From: Lasioglossum baleicum | Lineage: Eukaryota > Arthropoda > Insecta > Hymenoptera > Halictidae | DNA length: 64,000 nucleotides | Reading direction: 5' to 3' | Assembly (NCBI RefSeq): GCF_051020765.1 | Contig: NC_134934.1 | Coordinates: 14,336,001 to 14,400,000, forward strand | In this document: in pieces, positions 47,873 through 57,714 of the stretch | How positions within the stretch are numbered: position 1 is the first letter of the stretch | Layout of the letters: every line of letters begins with the position of its first letter | Position numbers and translations under genes: made by a program | The notes under the pieces: generated by a model | Told to the model about the DNA's origin: nothing | The model's input: only the letters and a program-made list of their open reading frames with translations | Database searches by the model: none

Positions 47873-48224
47873 CATTATATTCCGCATAATTTTTATTTTA
47901 TTTGATGTTTTAATCCCCGAAGAAATTCCGCGGCTGCGACATCCGGTGCCGCGGGCGGGTTTAGCTTGACTTTAGGCGTACAGCCTATTAATAATAATCA
48001 GCCACAGGATACAACGGTAAGCCAACACTGCATCCAACGACTACGAAGCCTCGCGTTTAGATTACACAAGGTAATGCCGAATTTGCTCTACCCAATAACC
48101 TGTCTCGAGTGTTGTTGGGGATCACGAATATTGAATAGTCTTGCGCAGGGCGAAGAAACGACGGATCATAGTTTCATTATATATGTAATTCACTTTAAAA
48201 TGTAAAACAATAATGGTTAAAATA

Positions 48225-48765
48225 TTAGGTCATCCCATAAGCTCGTGCCGATTTTTGTGTATACATTTCGCGCGTCGATTTATAAACACTTTACGCCGAT
48301 GAGGGACCAATGCACTTACGTGCAACTGTTCGGGAACAGTCTATAGAAGGTTTTCGTGGGTATAAGATCGTGAAATAGTGAACACAGTGATCCCCAGCAG
48401 TGAAAAATCATGAGCGAAATGCGTATCCATTTTCGACATCTCATGTCATATGAATTTCGGAAAGGAAGTTCAGTAACAATCGCCACGAACAACATATGTG
48501 CTGTTTACGGAGAAAGAACGCTTTCATCTCATACAATTAGGAAGTAGCTTCAACGTTTTAAAAGTGAGACTTTTTGTTTAGAAGACGAGGAACGTTCCGG
48601 GCGTCCTTCGAAGATAAAATTCGAGACCTCGTACAGAAATCACGAAGTTTATCAGTTGAGAAGATGTCAGATTTTCTGAAAATACCTAAAACAAACTTAA
48701 AGATATGTTTACAAAATTAACATATTCAACCGCTCGAAAAACGGCTTACTTATGGGATAACGTAA
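48225..48765 (+). mobile_element. internally deleted mariner element
   Basis: Terminal repeats TTAGGTCATCCCATAAG and the inverse of TTACGTTATCCCATAAG are flanked by TA (48223-48224 and 48766-48767). At 541 bp it is less than half a full mariner. It keeps the 5' leader and a transposase N-terminal fragment; the catalytic region is deleted. Confidence 0.88.
48410..48620 (+). pseudogene. mariner transposase N-terminal (helix-turn-helix) fragment
   Basis: The frame starts at ATG 48410 and reads MSEMRIHFRHLMSYEFRKGS and onward. Downstream it keeps a NICAVYGERTLS segment and an LEDEERSGRPS segment, the conserved DNA-binding half of mariner transposases. A TAG at 48545-48547 stands where the family has a Trp codon. 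The D,D34D catalytic domain is absent. It cannot encode an active transposase. Confidence 0.85.
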
Positions 48766-48801
48766 TAATATCCGGAGAGTATTATAAAGGGGCCCTTAGA
48801 C

Positions 48802-49150
48802 CAGAGTAGGGCAATAATCAACTAATATTTAAAAATGACTAATAGTTTTTTTGAATGTTAGTCATAGCAAAATAGTCATTAGTCAAAACTTTTCGATTAG
48901 TTAGTGATAACTAAATAATAATATTAATGTATGTTAACGCACAATAGTGACTGATGACTAATCATGATCATCAACTACTAATTCACTAATAAGCAATAGC
49001 TAACGATTACTTAGAGCTGTGACTAATTATTTTCCATTTAGTCATCACTAACTAATCAAAAAGTTTTGACTAATGACTATTTTGCTATGACTAACATTCA
49101 AAAAGACTATTAGTCATTTTGAAATATTAGTTGATTATTGCCCTACTCTG
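48802..49150. mobile_element. hAT-type foldback filled with TAGTCATTAGTCA micro-repeats
   Basis: Termini CAGAGTAGGGCAATAATC and inverse are flanked by CCTTAGAC (48794-48801) and CCCTAGAC (49151-49158), seven of eight identical. The arms are about 125 bp and nearly identical. Both read ATGACTAATAGT, GAATGTTAGTCATAGC, AATAGTCATTAGTCAAAAC and onward. It is inserted eight bases into the unique part of the left terminal repeat of the Harbinger-like element. Confidence 0.88.
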
Positions 49151-49415
49151 CCCTAGACGATCAATAATGTTGTCAATGTAGGTTGACAATAATATTGAAG
49201 CTCCCGTCAATACTCTTCAATAATCTCATCAATCTAGAATCCAAAGTGTTGTTTTGAGAAACAGTTGTGTACTGTATTTTGTGACGAGGTGTTACCTCTG
49301 AACTTTCAGTTTCTGCTATTTCTAGTTGGTCCTTTATAAACAGCATAACGTCGAAATACCAGGTCTTCGGTTTTGGGATCTCTCGTCGGTTGATGCACCT
49401 GACCGCTTCGCGTTT

Positions 49416-49715
49416 TCAATTGCCTTGAAATCTGTTGAAATTGGTGCGTAAAGTGTTTATTTTCTTCTTGAATTTTTCAACGACGAAATCCGGTTTGAAC
49501 CGAATCAACGCGTCAACTACTTCTTCCTGAGAAATGTGTTTCTTGTTTTGGTTGAAGTAATCTTTCGATTTCACTTTCCACAGTTCTGGGCAATCACGGT
49601 ATAACGTAATAAGCAACATAGTAAACTTTCGTTGCGCGTCAGAATCGTTTTTGATCGGCGCGCCAGCCATTTTGCGTGTACGACGTCCGAGTCGAGACTG
49701 ACGAAATATTGACAA
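49416..49715 (-). pseudogene. MADF-domain protein of a Harbinger-like transposon, C-terminally truncated
   Basis: The frame gives 99 residues. From about residue 27 it reads AQRKFTMLLITLYRDCPELW, then a VKSKDYFNQNKKH segment, and ends FKKKINTLRTNFNRFQGN. This is the MADF DNA-binding domain pattern (an L..LY...P.LW start, a VKSKDY core, a KKKI..LRT.F end). MADF proteins are the usual second ORF of animal PIF/Harbinger elements, where they assist the transposase. The likely functional start is the internal MAGAPIKNDSD. The stop falls where a Trp codon would be expected. Downstream, the minus strand (about 49240-49415) still encodes a PKPKTWYFDVMLFIKDQLE-type tail after small frame shifts, so this is a decayed longer gene. 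Confidence 0.75.
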
Positions 49716-49915
49716 CTAAACCTTCTAAACGTAAATGCGCGCATCAATACGGCTCCAGTCAATGAGCTGCAATCAAAGTTTCTATCAATATGCTTCAATA
49801 AATTGACAATGTGTTTGAACCCCTTCTAAACGGTCAATATGCCCATCCAATGTGCCTCGTTAATATTATTGATAGGCGTATTGACAATATTATTGATCGT
49901 CTAGGAGCCCCTTAA

Positions 49916-51353
49916 GGGTTAAGAGTCGTAGATAATATTTCTCAAGGACTTCGTTCAAAATTCGCCGAAGACTCACTTGGACCATACATCGAGGCAGATC
50001 AACGGAGAGGAGGAGCAACTACGATAAGATCCAGACGTCGCGCGAGTTTACGCAGTTATGCGAGTACATAAACAGCAGGCGGGCTTGTGCCGCGCGGCCA
50101 GGATGATTAGTTTGCCATAGGTTCGCTGCGGACCAGATCCGATCCATTCCCCGGGCTGAGATCCAGCGTTTCGCACCGGATGCGTCTCTCAGCCCCCGGT
50201 GTTCCTCAGTTTCCCGGTTAGCCTAGCGATCATCTCCTCGTCCGTCCGCGGATCCTCCTGTGCTCGCTATTTCGGTAGTCGGTAATCGAATCGTCTCTGT
50301 TCCGCCTTCTCGAAAGACTGTTCCGTCTTCGGGACCTCCCTCGCAACTGTTCTTGCGATTAGTATGCGATCCGCGTTCGCCGAAGCCGGATTCACCGATC
50401 CGTAGATCGCTGCCGCTAAACTCCTGCCTCGGAATCAACGCTTTGCCAAAAGTCGAACGAAGCCCGGAGAGGGAGAGAACTTGAAGAGTTTTCTTCAAGG
50501 ACGCCGGGGAAAGTTGCTCCTCTTGAGCGACCCATGGTGCACTTCGGTTGCACGAAAACCGACAGTGGAGGAGTCGAGTGCTTCGTAGAGTTCAGTGAGA
50601 ATTGTTGAATATTGTTGCAAAATTTGCCAATTTATGCAGAAAGCCTTCTACGCCTTCGGGATCGTTGTGTTAGTGATCGAGTACCTTTTTGTTAGAATTA
50701 TGTTAGAATTAGGTTAGAGTGGGTGAAGGAGCAGGTGCAATTTCAAACCGTAGAGCAATTAGTATAATTGTGAAATTGTGCGATGTTTTTCGATGCTGTA
50801 GGGACCAGACATTTTTTGAACCGTCCATTTGAAATCGTAGATCTCCGAGCGTCTTTGAAAATCATCCTCACAAAGTCTCAATGCTTAAGCTTCTCTGGTT
50901 ATTAACACAATGGTTAGAAGACCTGCCGAGCCACCACTGGAGATACGAAGAAGGGTGGGAAAACGTCGGAGACTTTTGTTTTCGAGGACAATCGCTTCCC
51001 GTTTGATCGCAGACCCGTGAAACGTCTCCCGTCGACATTAGCTATGAGTAGGTTCGCCTTTTAGTGAACCGTGAACGCTCTGCCGTGAACTTGCACGCGT
51101 GAACGCGTCTCCGTCGATTGTCCCAGCATTCTTCGTCCCAACAATGACTTTGTCTTCTTCTTTCCGAACGTGGAGAATCGTCGATGACTGCCGGATGGAT
51201 TGTTTTTCTTTCTCTCTCTCTCTTCTCGAGAAAGACAGTAGAGAAGCTTCGAAGAAAGTCGAAAAACAACCTGTTCTGTTCGATGAAATTTTTCCTTGAT
51301 CCTTTCCTTTCTGATCGGTTGTAGAAGAGTCTGCTAAGATCATTGGATCTCAG
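49916..51353 (+). other. 5' flank of the stomatin-like gene, probable promoter/5' UTR region
   Basis: 50000-51350 is CpG-richer than the preceding transposon cluster, as insect promoter regions often are. A TCAGT initiator-like pentamer occurs at about 50595, and TCTCAG directly precedes the start ATG at 51354 and could serve as an acceptor for an upstream non-coding exon. The frame upstream of the ATG stays open back to 51315 (stop at 51312-51314). Overlapping minus frames (50223-50498, 51038-51593) have no domain. No transcript start can be fixed from sequence alone. Confidence 0.4.
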
Positions 51354-51540
51354 ATGACGGAACGAAGCAGCGTGGATCGTGCTACGAGGTTCATTGAAAT
51401 CCTCGCGACCATAGGATCGTTCCTTTTGGTTCTGGTTACGTTGCCGTTCTCTCTGTGCTTCACCTTCAAGGTTGTACAGGAGTATGAGAGAGCTGTCGTC
51501 TTCAGGATGGGTCGGTTGAAGGGCGACGCGAGTGGTCCAG
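51354..51540 (+). CDS. stomatin-like gene, exon 1
   Basis: Encodes residues 1-62 and the first base of codon 63: the membrane hairpin and the start of the SPFH domain. The donor is CAG then GTGATT at 51541; intron phase is 1. Confidence 0.93.
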
Positions 51541-54500
51541 GTGATTATGATCGCAATTGACGGTTTTGGGTCATTCCATGCGAAATCGATCACTTTTTGA
51601 CGTCACCCTCGTGACACGCCAACGACACCGTGACCAAGAGTGGTTACTAATATTGTTCTCGAGGTATAAATAAGGTTATTTAGTCGTGTACGGTCTGCTG
51701 GTATTGTTTTGAGACCAGCGGTCAACAACTGATCATTAAACTGCGGATTTTATGCATTTATAAGAAAAATTAGTAGGTGTAATCTGAAACAGCAAAATCA
51801 TTAGACGAATTTAATGCTAGTGTTACATTATTTTCAATCTATTAAACATTTTAAGAAAGAAATTACATTTCTATTTCAGCCCAACTCGTTGCTACTCGGG
51901 TAGAAAGTTTTTATTTTGCATAAAGATCCGCAATCTACTGATCATAATAGCGGTGCGCTCGACTCGCCTCTGGCCTCTCATCGAGAAAAAACGTGAAAGA
52001 AGAATTTGTTTACATTTCTCGACATCCTAAAGTTAATCATCGAGGTTGAAAAAATGATTTTACAATAGCCCAATCCTTTCAGAATAAAACAAAAAAAAAA
52101 TGTAGCTCAATCGGACAAACAGTTCCCGAGATAAAAATCCGTAAAGGCCCGTTTTCTCCAAGATGAGCAAAAATTGCAAACGAAGGTCTGTCATTTCTAA
52201 AAAAATTCAAGCCGGCAAAATAATGACTTAAACCGCCCCTAATTATCGCATGGACGACAACATATTTCATTTAGAACGAAATCGACGAGGGTGACGTCAA
52301 AAACTGATCGGTTTGGCATAGAATGACTCTTTTGCGAATGATACAAACGCGTTTAAAGCTGTAGCTGTAATCAGGAACGTTCTTCGTGATGCCATGCGTG
52401 GACACTTGCGTTCGCGTGGATCTAAGGACAGTGTCCTTCGACGTTCCTCCTCAGGAAGTCCTCACCAAGGACTCTGTCACAGTGACCGTCGACGCGGTCG
52501 TCTATTATCGCATCAAGGAACCGTTGAACGCTGTCGTCAAAATCGCCAATTACAGGTAATTAACTTTTTGTACGAAAATCAGTCTGTGAGCAAACGACAG
52601 CACGAAATTGTGTCCGCGAGCGGTTTGAAAACGAAAAAGCTCTGGGACTCGAAGCAGCCGCTCTCGATTCGGAAATTATAGAGTTGGGAACCAACGAGTT
52701 AATTAACGCGGACACGATTCCCTGAAATTTTAATTAACATCTCCGTGGGGACGGACACGGTCTTGCTCCGTCTCGAGAGCGAATGCGACGATGGAGGAGA
52801 AAAATGCGGAGGACGGCTCGTCGAGGGGTTACGAGAGCGTGACCAAATTACTTGAATAATTTGTGACGGTGCGGCGCGCGACGCGGCGGTACCAGCGACT
52901 CGATTATTTCGCGTGCAAGTTGTGCGTCCATGTTTCTTCAGGCTCGTGGACGTGGTCGCGCACCTCTGCTTGATGGTTCAGAAAGAAATTCGTCCTAACC
53001 AATCCGTTCCAGACAGCTACAATCAGAACAATGTTCTATCCTCGAGTGGTTCCTGAAAATTCAATCAAATCAGCCAAATGTAAAATATGTACTGTTTTAT
53101 TAATCTTCGATCGTCAAATGGCCCTCAAAAATTGAGTTAAGAACTTTAATAGATCAATTGATGTATGTAAAAATAACTATTTTGCTCTGAAGAAATTTGT
53201 ACAATTCAATGAGAATGTATTCTCGTTGGCGAGACAAGCAAAATTGTCAATCATTCTCATATTTTTATAATTTCAGGATTTGAAAAGACATTCTTTATAA
53301 AAGGTAGAAATAAGACCATTTTTCTTCTGTGTCGATCACCATTCATTCTCGCGTCATATTATTTGATCTTTTAACTAATTTTATACTGGAATGACGACAT
53401 TCAAGACGAGGAATTCCATTTATGAATTAACCCTTCGCAGTCGCAGCTATTTTAACTCGAAAATGAAACATTTCTGCCCACCTAGAATAACTCCCTCGTG
53501 TATGATTTTCTTCATTGTGTAGATATGAAAAATTGATATAATACCTCATACAATACTTAAATTGTGTAGTAATTGATTAGATACGAACATATTTAAAAAT
53601 GTAAACGAGAGCAAAGCAGCTTAAAATGTTTGAATCCTTCTTTGCTAGTCTTTGAATAAGTAGATTATTTTATCAGGATGATCGAAAGGATTTATTTGAA
53701 TGGTTAAAAGCGTAACGTTTGGCTCCATTGAGTTTAATGTGAATCGAAATCAATTTTCCCGGACTCCGCCGGAAGCATACAAGATCATCGGTTTATTTTC
53801 CAGTCATTCGACCCGATTGTTGGCTGCCAGCACGCTGAGAACGGTCCTCGGTACTCGAAATTTGGCGGAGATCCTGTCCGAACGCGAGAACATCTCTCAC
53901 ACCATGCAGATCTCTTTGGACGAAGCTACGGATCCATGGGGTGTCAAGGTCGAACGTGTCGAAATGTGAGTTCCAGCATAGAACATGTAGACATCCGAGT
54001 TTCTACTCGACGATTGCAATAGACGAGAATATTCCACGCCCTCCAGAAGAACTTGAAGCTCGATCAAGCACGGGGAATCCTGCACACATAATATGCTTCG
54101 GAACTATCGTTATCGAGCTTGATGTTGCGAGAATTTCGTAAACTCCTGCTGGCAGATTGCCGACGACTTTCTCGATATGCGAGCATCGTATCGGAAAACG
54201 AGACCAACGTTATAGATTGAAGATCATCGGGTCGGCAGATCCGTTTATGCTACCATAGAGAGATTTAAACGTCGTCTCTCTCTATAATCCTCCGTTTGTA
54301 GAAATTCGACTTTAAGCATTTTTCCTGCTGCAACTGTTCGAGCTGGAGGAACGATTTTTACACAGAAAAATTCTGCAATCTCTCGCAGATAGATAGTTTT
54401 TTCATCACATTTCACTGATCAGACCTTTTCTTTTACAGTTCGTGAAGTTCTAGAAATTGTTGTAAAGTGCCCAAATATGGTATAGTCGCCTATTATGACA

Positions 54501-56256
54501 CTACCTTATATCTTGTAAAGGAGAAGTCGCACTCTAGTTAGAAAATCCTTAAACAATAGTTTACCATGTTTACTCAAGTGTGCAGTGCAATCGCACCATT
54601 CTATAGATTTTTGTGGTTAGATTTTCCTATATAGTACCTTTTTCGAGGAAGGTAAGTGATTTTGAAATGTTTAAACATGTCTGTAGTTTCAGTTTATTTA
54701 TATTAATGTTTGTCAACTGATTGGTTTGGGCTGAAATTCATTTTCTCTTTGTCAGTAGCTAGTATTATCAGACCACGTGGAGTTCCTAATATGGCACTAC
54801 CAAGGGTTCCCTAATATGGGTATAAATATATATATATTGTATATATATTATATTGACATTCTTGGTGTGGGTACCGAATATGGCACTAGGTGTCATATTA
54901 GGGACTCAAGGTGTACCATATTAAAAACCCCTTCCGCTGGAACCTGCAAATGACACACCACAAAAAAAATATTTTTCCCCAGCTGTATTAATTTTTGAAC
55001 AAACTCGACCCGAGAATCTTATAGGGAGGAAATGCATCTACAACTGGTAATTTTTTGGAAAAAGAGCATGCTAAAATAATTAAGAAATGACATCAACAAA
55101 CAGTGGTTCATATTTGGGCACTTCACTCTACTTCATTATTCAAGCACACGTTACCATGAAAATCCTACCGAATCCTGCAGATCGATTTCCGACTGACGTG
55201 TAAAGTCGGAATTAGGGGCGGAAGGGTGGAAAGACAGCGACAGCAACTGACTCTGTACGAGGGTCCGGGTACCTAAAGTTACTAGCTATACTATGGCATG
55301 CTAGCTACCGAAGGGGTACGTGAACGCGCATAAACGCGGACACTCGAGTGCCATCGAGAAAGCCATCGAAGAGCCCTTTGGTCTCGGCTTCGATAGCCAG
55401 GCACGCCACCAAAGTCGGAGAAAGAGGTTTCGAGTGCTTTCGAAAAGGGTGGCACGCATAGTATATGAAGGAAGAAAGGGACGTCGATTGTATAGGTATA
55501 GGGTGTGAAAAAACGTTGTGTCGTGGCCTTTGAGGCAATTTGACTCCGTCAACTAAGACACGTCCCGAGAAAGCCGTGAAATCGGCCTTCAACAGCTATT
55601 ATTTCAACTAATGAAACTTAGCGACTGCTTTCGGCAGAATCATTTCTGAAGAAATTCTTACAAGTTTATTTTGGATATAGCACGATCATTGTTCATCATG
55701 CACGAAAATTCTTCAGCTTCGAACGACATTGTTGTTGTAGTAATTAGAGCAAGGCTTGTAGTAATTAGGGTACGATTTGATAGACGTTGTTCTAACCAAA
55801 CCGAATGTTCACGGTTCAGAAAGGACGTTCGACTTCCGGTGCAATTGCAACGAGCCATGGCCACGGAAGCGGAAGCTACGAGGGAGGCTAGAGCAAAAGT
55901 GATTGCAGCGGAAGGAGAAATGCTGGCTTCCCGTGCTCTAAAGGAGGCCAGTGATGTCATTTCCACGAGTCCTGCTGCTCTGCAGGTAGGTTCTCTTATT
56001 ATAGGCAATGAGAAGATTTAAGAAGACCATCATGTATGTCCTAACTTGTATACGTTTATGTGTACAGCTGCGGTATCTGCAGACATTGAACAGTATATCA
56101 GCGGAGAAGAATTCGACCATTATCTTCCCGCTGCCAGTCGAATTCCTGACGCCATTTTTCACGAGTGGCGTTCATTCGAAGATCGATCAGAAGACCCTTA
56201 AAACATCGTCTGAGGAACGTCCTCCAAACGTAGAAATAAAACGAGCGAATCGATAA
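51354..56256 (+). CDS. stomatin-family (band 7/SPFH) protein, complete five-exon gene, 294 aa
   Basis: Exons join as 51354-51540, 52375-52555, 53804-53965, 55820-55985 and 56068-56256. All four introns are GT..AG and the frame is kept throughout (885 nt, 294 aa). Stomatins are monotopic membrane scaffolds that oligomerise in cholesterol-rich membrane and modulate ion channels; nematode MEC-2 acts in touch sensing. Visible features: a short cytosolic N-terminus, a hydrophobic hairpin at residues 15-38 with the conserved proline (P31) and a cysteine (C35), then VVQEYERAVVFRMGRL opening the SPFH domain. A second conserved cysteine (C70) falls in MPCVDTC. The signatures VPPQEVLTKDSVTV, LPVQLQRAMA, EARAKVIAAEGEM and LQTLNSISAEKNSTIIFPLP follow. 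The loop between exons 2 and 3 (KIANYSHSTRLLA) is a few residues shorter than in vertebrate stomatin. The basic C-terminal tail is lineage-specific. The start suits a family-typical short N-terminus; an upstream non-coding exon is possible. Confidence 0.94.
51568..52329. mobile_element. inverted-repeat element filling intron 1 of the stomatin-like gene
   Basis: GGGTCATTCCATGCGAAA.CGATCA and TTTTTGACGTCACCCTCGT at the left recur inverted at the right (52280-52329). The arms are about 45 bp. It leaves only 27 and 45 nt of intron 1 outside its ends. A GCGGATC-family element (51733-51945) is nested inside. The target duplication is unresolved. Confidence 0.85.
51733..51945. mobile_element. GCGGATC-family element nested in the intron 1 element
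   Basis: AACTGCGGATTTTATGCATT at the left faces the inverse of GCGGATCTTTATGCAAAATA at the right. Flanks CTGATCATTA and CTGATCATAA (nine of ten identical) look like a target duplication. Confidence 0.7.
52375..52555 (+). CDS. stomatin-like gene, exon 2
   Basis: The acceptor is GTAATCAG before 52375. The split codon GGA restores the GPG motif. Carries the first SPFH strands through VTVTVDAVVYYRIKEPL. The donor is ACAG then GTAATT at 52556; intron phase is 2. Chance frames across this exon (52394-52681) are shadows. Confidence 0.94.
53427..53600. repeat. piggyBac-like MITE fragment in intron 2 (TTAA CCCTTCGCAGTCG)
   Basis: TTAA at 53427-53430 followed by CCCTTCGCAGTCGCAGC matches the terminus type of 30588-31256. 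The interior AATACCTCATACAATACTTA and TAGTAATTGATTAGATAC recur inverted at about 30680-30720. No right end is seen. Confidence 0.6.
53804..53965 (+). CDS. stomatin-like gene, exon 3
   Basis: The acceptor is TTATTTTCCAG before 53804. Encodes HSTRLLAASTLRTVLG, AEILSERENISHTMQ and DEATDPWGVKVERVE, the core helical part of the SPFH domain. The donor is GAAAT then GTGAGT at 53966; intron phase is 2. Confidence 0.94.
54474..55125. mobile_element. inverted-repeat element in intron 3, rich in ATATGGCACTA motifs
   Basis: AAGTGCCCAAATATGG (about 54475) faces the inverse CATATTTGGGCACTT (about 55109-55123). Inside, TAATATGGCACTACCAAGG and ATATGGCACTAGGTGTCATA form further direct and inverted copies around an AT microsatellite (54823-54851). 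No ORF. Confidence 0.7.
55820..55985 (+). CDS. stomatin-like gene, exon 4
   Basis: The acceptor is ACGGTTCAG before 55820. Encodes KDVRLPVQLQRAM, the Ala/Glu-rich coiled-coil stretch ending EGEMLASRALKEAS, and SPAALQ. The donor is CAG then GTAGGT at 55986; intron phase is 0. Confidence 0.94.
56068..56256 (+). CDS. stomatin-like gene, exon 5 and stop
   Basis: The acceptor is TGTGTACAG before 56068, after an 82-nt intron. Encodes the oligomerisation segment LRYLQTLNSISAEKNSTI and the hydrophobic IIFPLPVEFLTPFF, then a basic tail ending KRANR and a TAA stop (56254-56256). Confidence 0.94.
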   Translation: MRYLQTLNSISAEKNSTIIFPLPVEFLTPFFTSGVHSKIDQKTLKTSSEERPPNVEIKRANR

Positions 56257-56400
56257 ACGATCAAAGACAGAGCTGACGTTGCACAATTCCGAATTTTCAA
56301 CGTTTTCAACGATAGCTGAGAAAAGACCAATCCCCTTTTTCCCTCGGAAAAAGACGATAAGACAATACAACAGAAGTTCCTTAAATTTTCCGAGCATCAA

Positions 56401-56440
56401 CCCTTCGCACTCGGAGCTATTTTTACTAAAAAAAAAACTC
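56401..56440 (+). repeat. piggyBac-like terminus fragment
   Basis: CCCTTCGCACTCGGAGCTAT preceded by TCAA matches the 53431 and 30588 termini, just downstream of the stomatin-like gene. The TTAA has decayed or been lost. Confidence 0.5.
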
Positions 56441-56608
56441 ATAAATAATAAGAATTTTAGAAATCAGAGGTTACTTTAAGGTGATGCCATTAATATCTCT
56501 GAATGCGTTTTAACGTCAACTAGAATATGCCAGGAAAGAAATGTACATTTACAAGGAAAGAAAATATCGATGACCTTGGAAACTCCGGAAAAAATTACCT
56601 TTGAACGA

Positions 56609-56686
56609 AATAAAATTTGCAAAGCATTCACCTTGCGGTACCATTTACATTGCATGATAAGCATCTGTTATGTCATAAAAAATAAA
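56609..56686 (+). terminator. candidate polyadenylation signals of the stomatin-like gene
   Basis: AATAAA occurs at 56609-56614 and 56681-56686, 350-430 bases after the stop codon. An earlier AATAAA (56235-56240) lies inside the last exon and is less likely to be used. Only the motif and position support these. Confidence 0.4.
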
Positions 56687-56689
56687 GGA

Positions 56690-57312
56690 GATATTTAGGT
56701 GGCTAAATTTAGGTCTTTAAGTGGACCACCTTGTATGTACATCGCGATCGATAATGAAAGAGAAGCTGACGGGTAAAGGCGCGAGAGTTGCGGCCTGTCC
56801 TTTCGCACGTAGATTTCACTATACGGTTGCGTATGAAATTTCCATTTTATAGGGTTTCATAAAGACGGCGTGGCATGGCGTGGCACGTACGTTTCACTTT
56901 TCCCGGACTTAAAGTTTCCGTGGGCAGGGCCCAGAGCGTCGGGCCACATTTCCGCCGCACGTTGTAACTTGTAACGCTGGGAACGTGACATGGAAACATG
57001 AGGCGGTACGTACGCACGGACGCACGCACTCGCCGATCCCTGCGAGAGTACTTATTTACGCGGCTCGATCGTTCCCGTCGAGAATCTCAACAAAATCTGC
57101 CGTCCGATGACCGGTCGATTTTCGCGGCCGTGCAACACACCCACGCACGACGCGCAAATTTACGAGTTACTAGTTCGAGCGCGCGCGCGCTCGTCGCGAC
57201 GTGACCTGCCGACAGATTTATTTCGACCAAGCTTTACAGTTTTTCTCTCTTTCGCTCGTCGACGAATCGTATTTCCCACTGTTCCTTCCGCAATTAAAGA
57301 ATTTGCGCATAA
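56690..57312. other. no gene recognised; CpG-rich
   Basis: Overlapping short frames at 56847-57328, with a GCGCGCGCGC run near 57180. No conserved product. Confidence 0.4.
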
Positions 57313-57355
57313 ATCGATCGAACGATAAACAGGTCCATCCGTAGTTTAATAATTA

Positions 57356-57714
57356 TTAGGTGTGCAAATAAGTTCTTTCCCCTTTTTCTCCAAATTTAAG
57401 ATTGTATTACATAAATACGGTACAAGATTACGTCTCAAAGTAATCACCCTCATTCTCTATAACCTTTTCCCACCTGGTGGGTAAATCATAAATTCCATCC
57501 TTGAAGAATAGCGACTGCTTGCTGGTTTTGAAATCATCAATACATTTTCATAGGATTGCATAGGATTGGAAACTCCTAGAACGCTCATTACGACTCTTCT
57601 TAAAGCTAAAAGAACGTACTTTCAGATGGCACCACAATCGGGAAGTAATACGAATTCAATCAGAAGTTATGATCGTAGGAAAAAAGGGGAAGGGGAACTT
57701 ATTTGCACGCCTAA
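57356..57714 (-). mobile_element. internally deleted mariner element
   Basis: Termini TTAGGTGTGCAAATAAGTTC and the inverse of TTAGGCGTGCAAATAAGTTC are flanked by TA (57354-57355 and 57715-57716). At 359 bp it keeps only the 3' end of the transposase gene on the minus strand. Confidence 0.9.
57428..57517 (-). pseudogene. mariner transposase C-terminal fragment
   Basis: About 29 codons reading LFFKDGIYDLPTRWEKVIEN then EGDYFET and a stop (57430-57428). This is the conserved mariner transposase end (GI..LP.RW.K.I...G.YF). The rest of the gene is deleted. Confidence 0.85.

Larger units (their letters stand above)
48788..49912. mobile_element. PIF/Harbinger-like element with TAA target duplication and a MADF ORF
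   Basis: The left end AGGGGCCCTTAGAC (interrupted by a hAT-type insertion) continues GATCAATAATGTTGTCAAT at 49159. The right end is the inverse of AGGGGCTCCTAGACGATCAA. The trinucleotide TAA lies outside both ends (48785-48787 and 49913-49915), as expected for PIF/Harbinger. Subterminal TTGACAATAATATTGA motifs repeat near both ends. Without the insertion it is about 770 bp. It carries a MADF-domain frame on the minus strand but no DDE transposase. Confidence 0.75.

Noticed and set aside
51042..51593. 183-residue minus frame over exon 1 of the stomatin-like gene
   Set aside because: Antisense shadow of the coding exon and its 5' flank.
52943..53005. Exon-like stretch after TTCTTCAG in intron 2 of the stomatin-like gene
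   Set aside because: Its translation does not fit the stomatin sequence, and exon 2 to exon 3 joins perfectly in frame without it.
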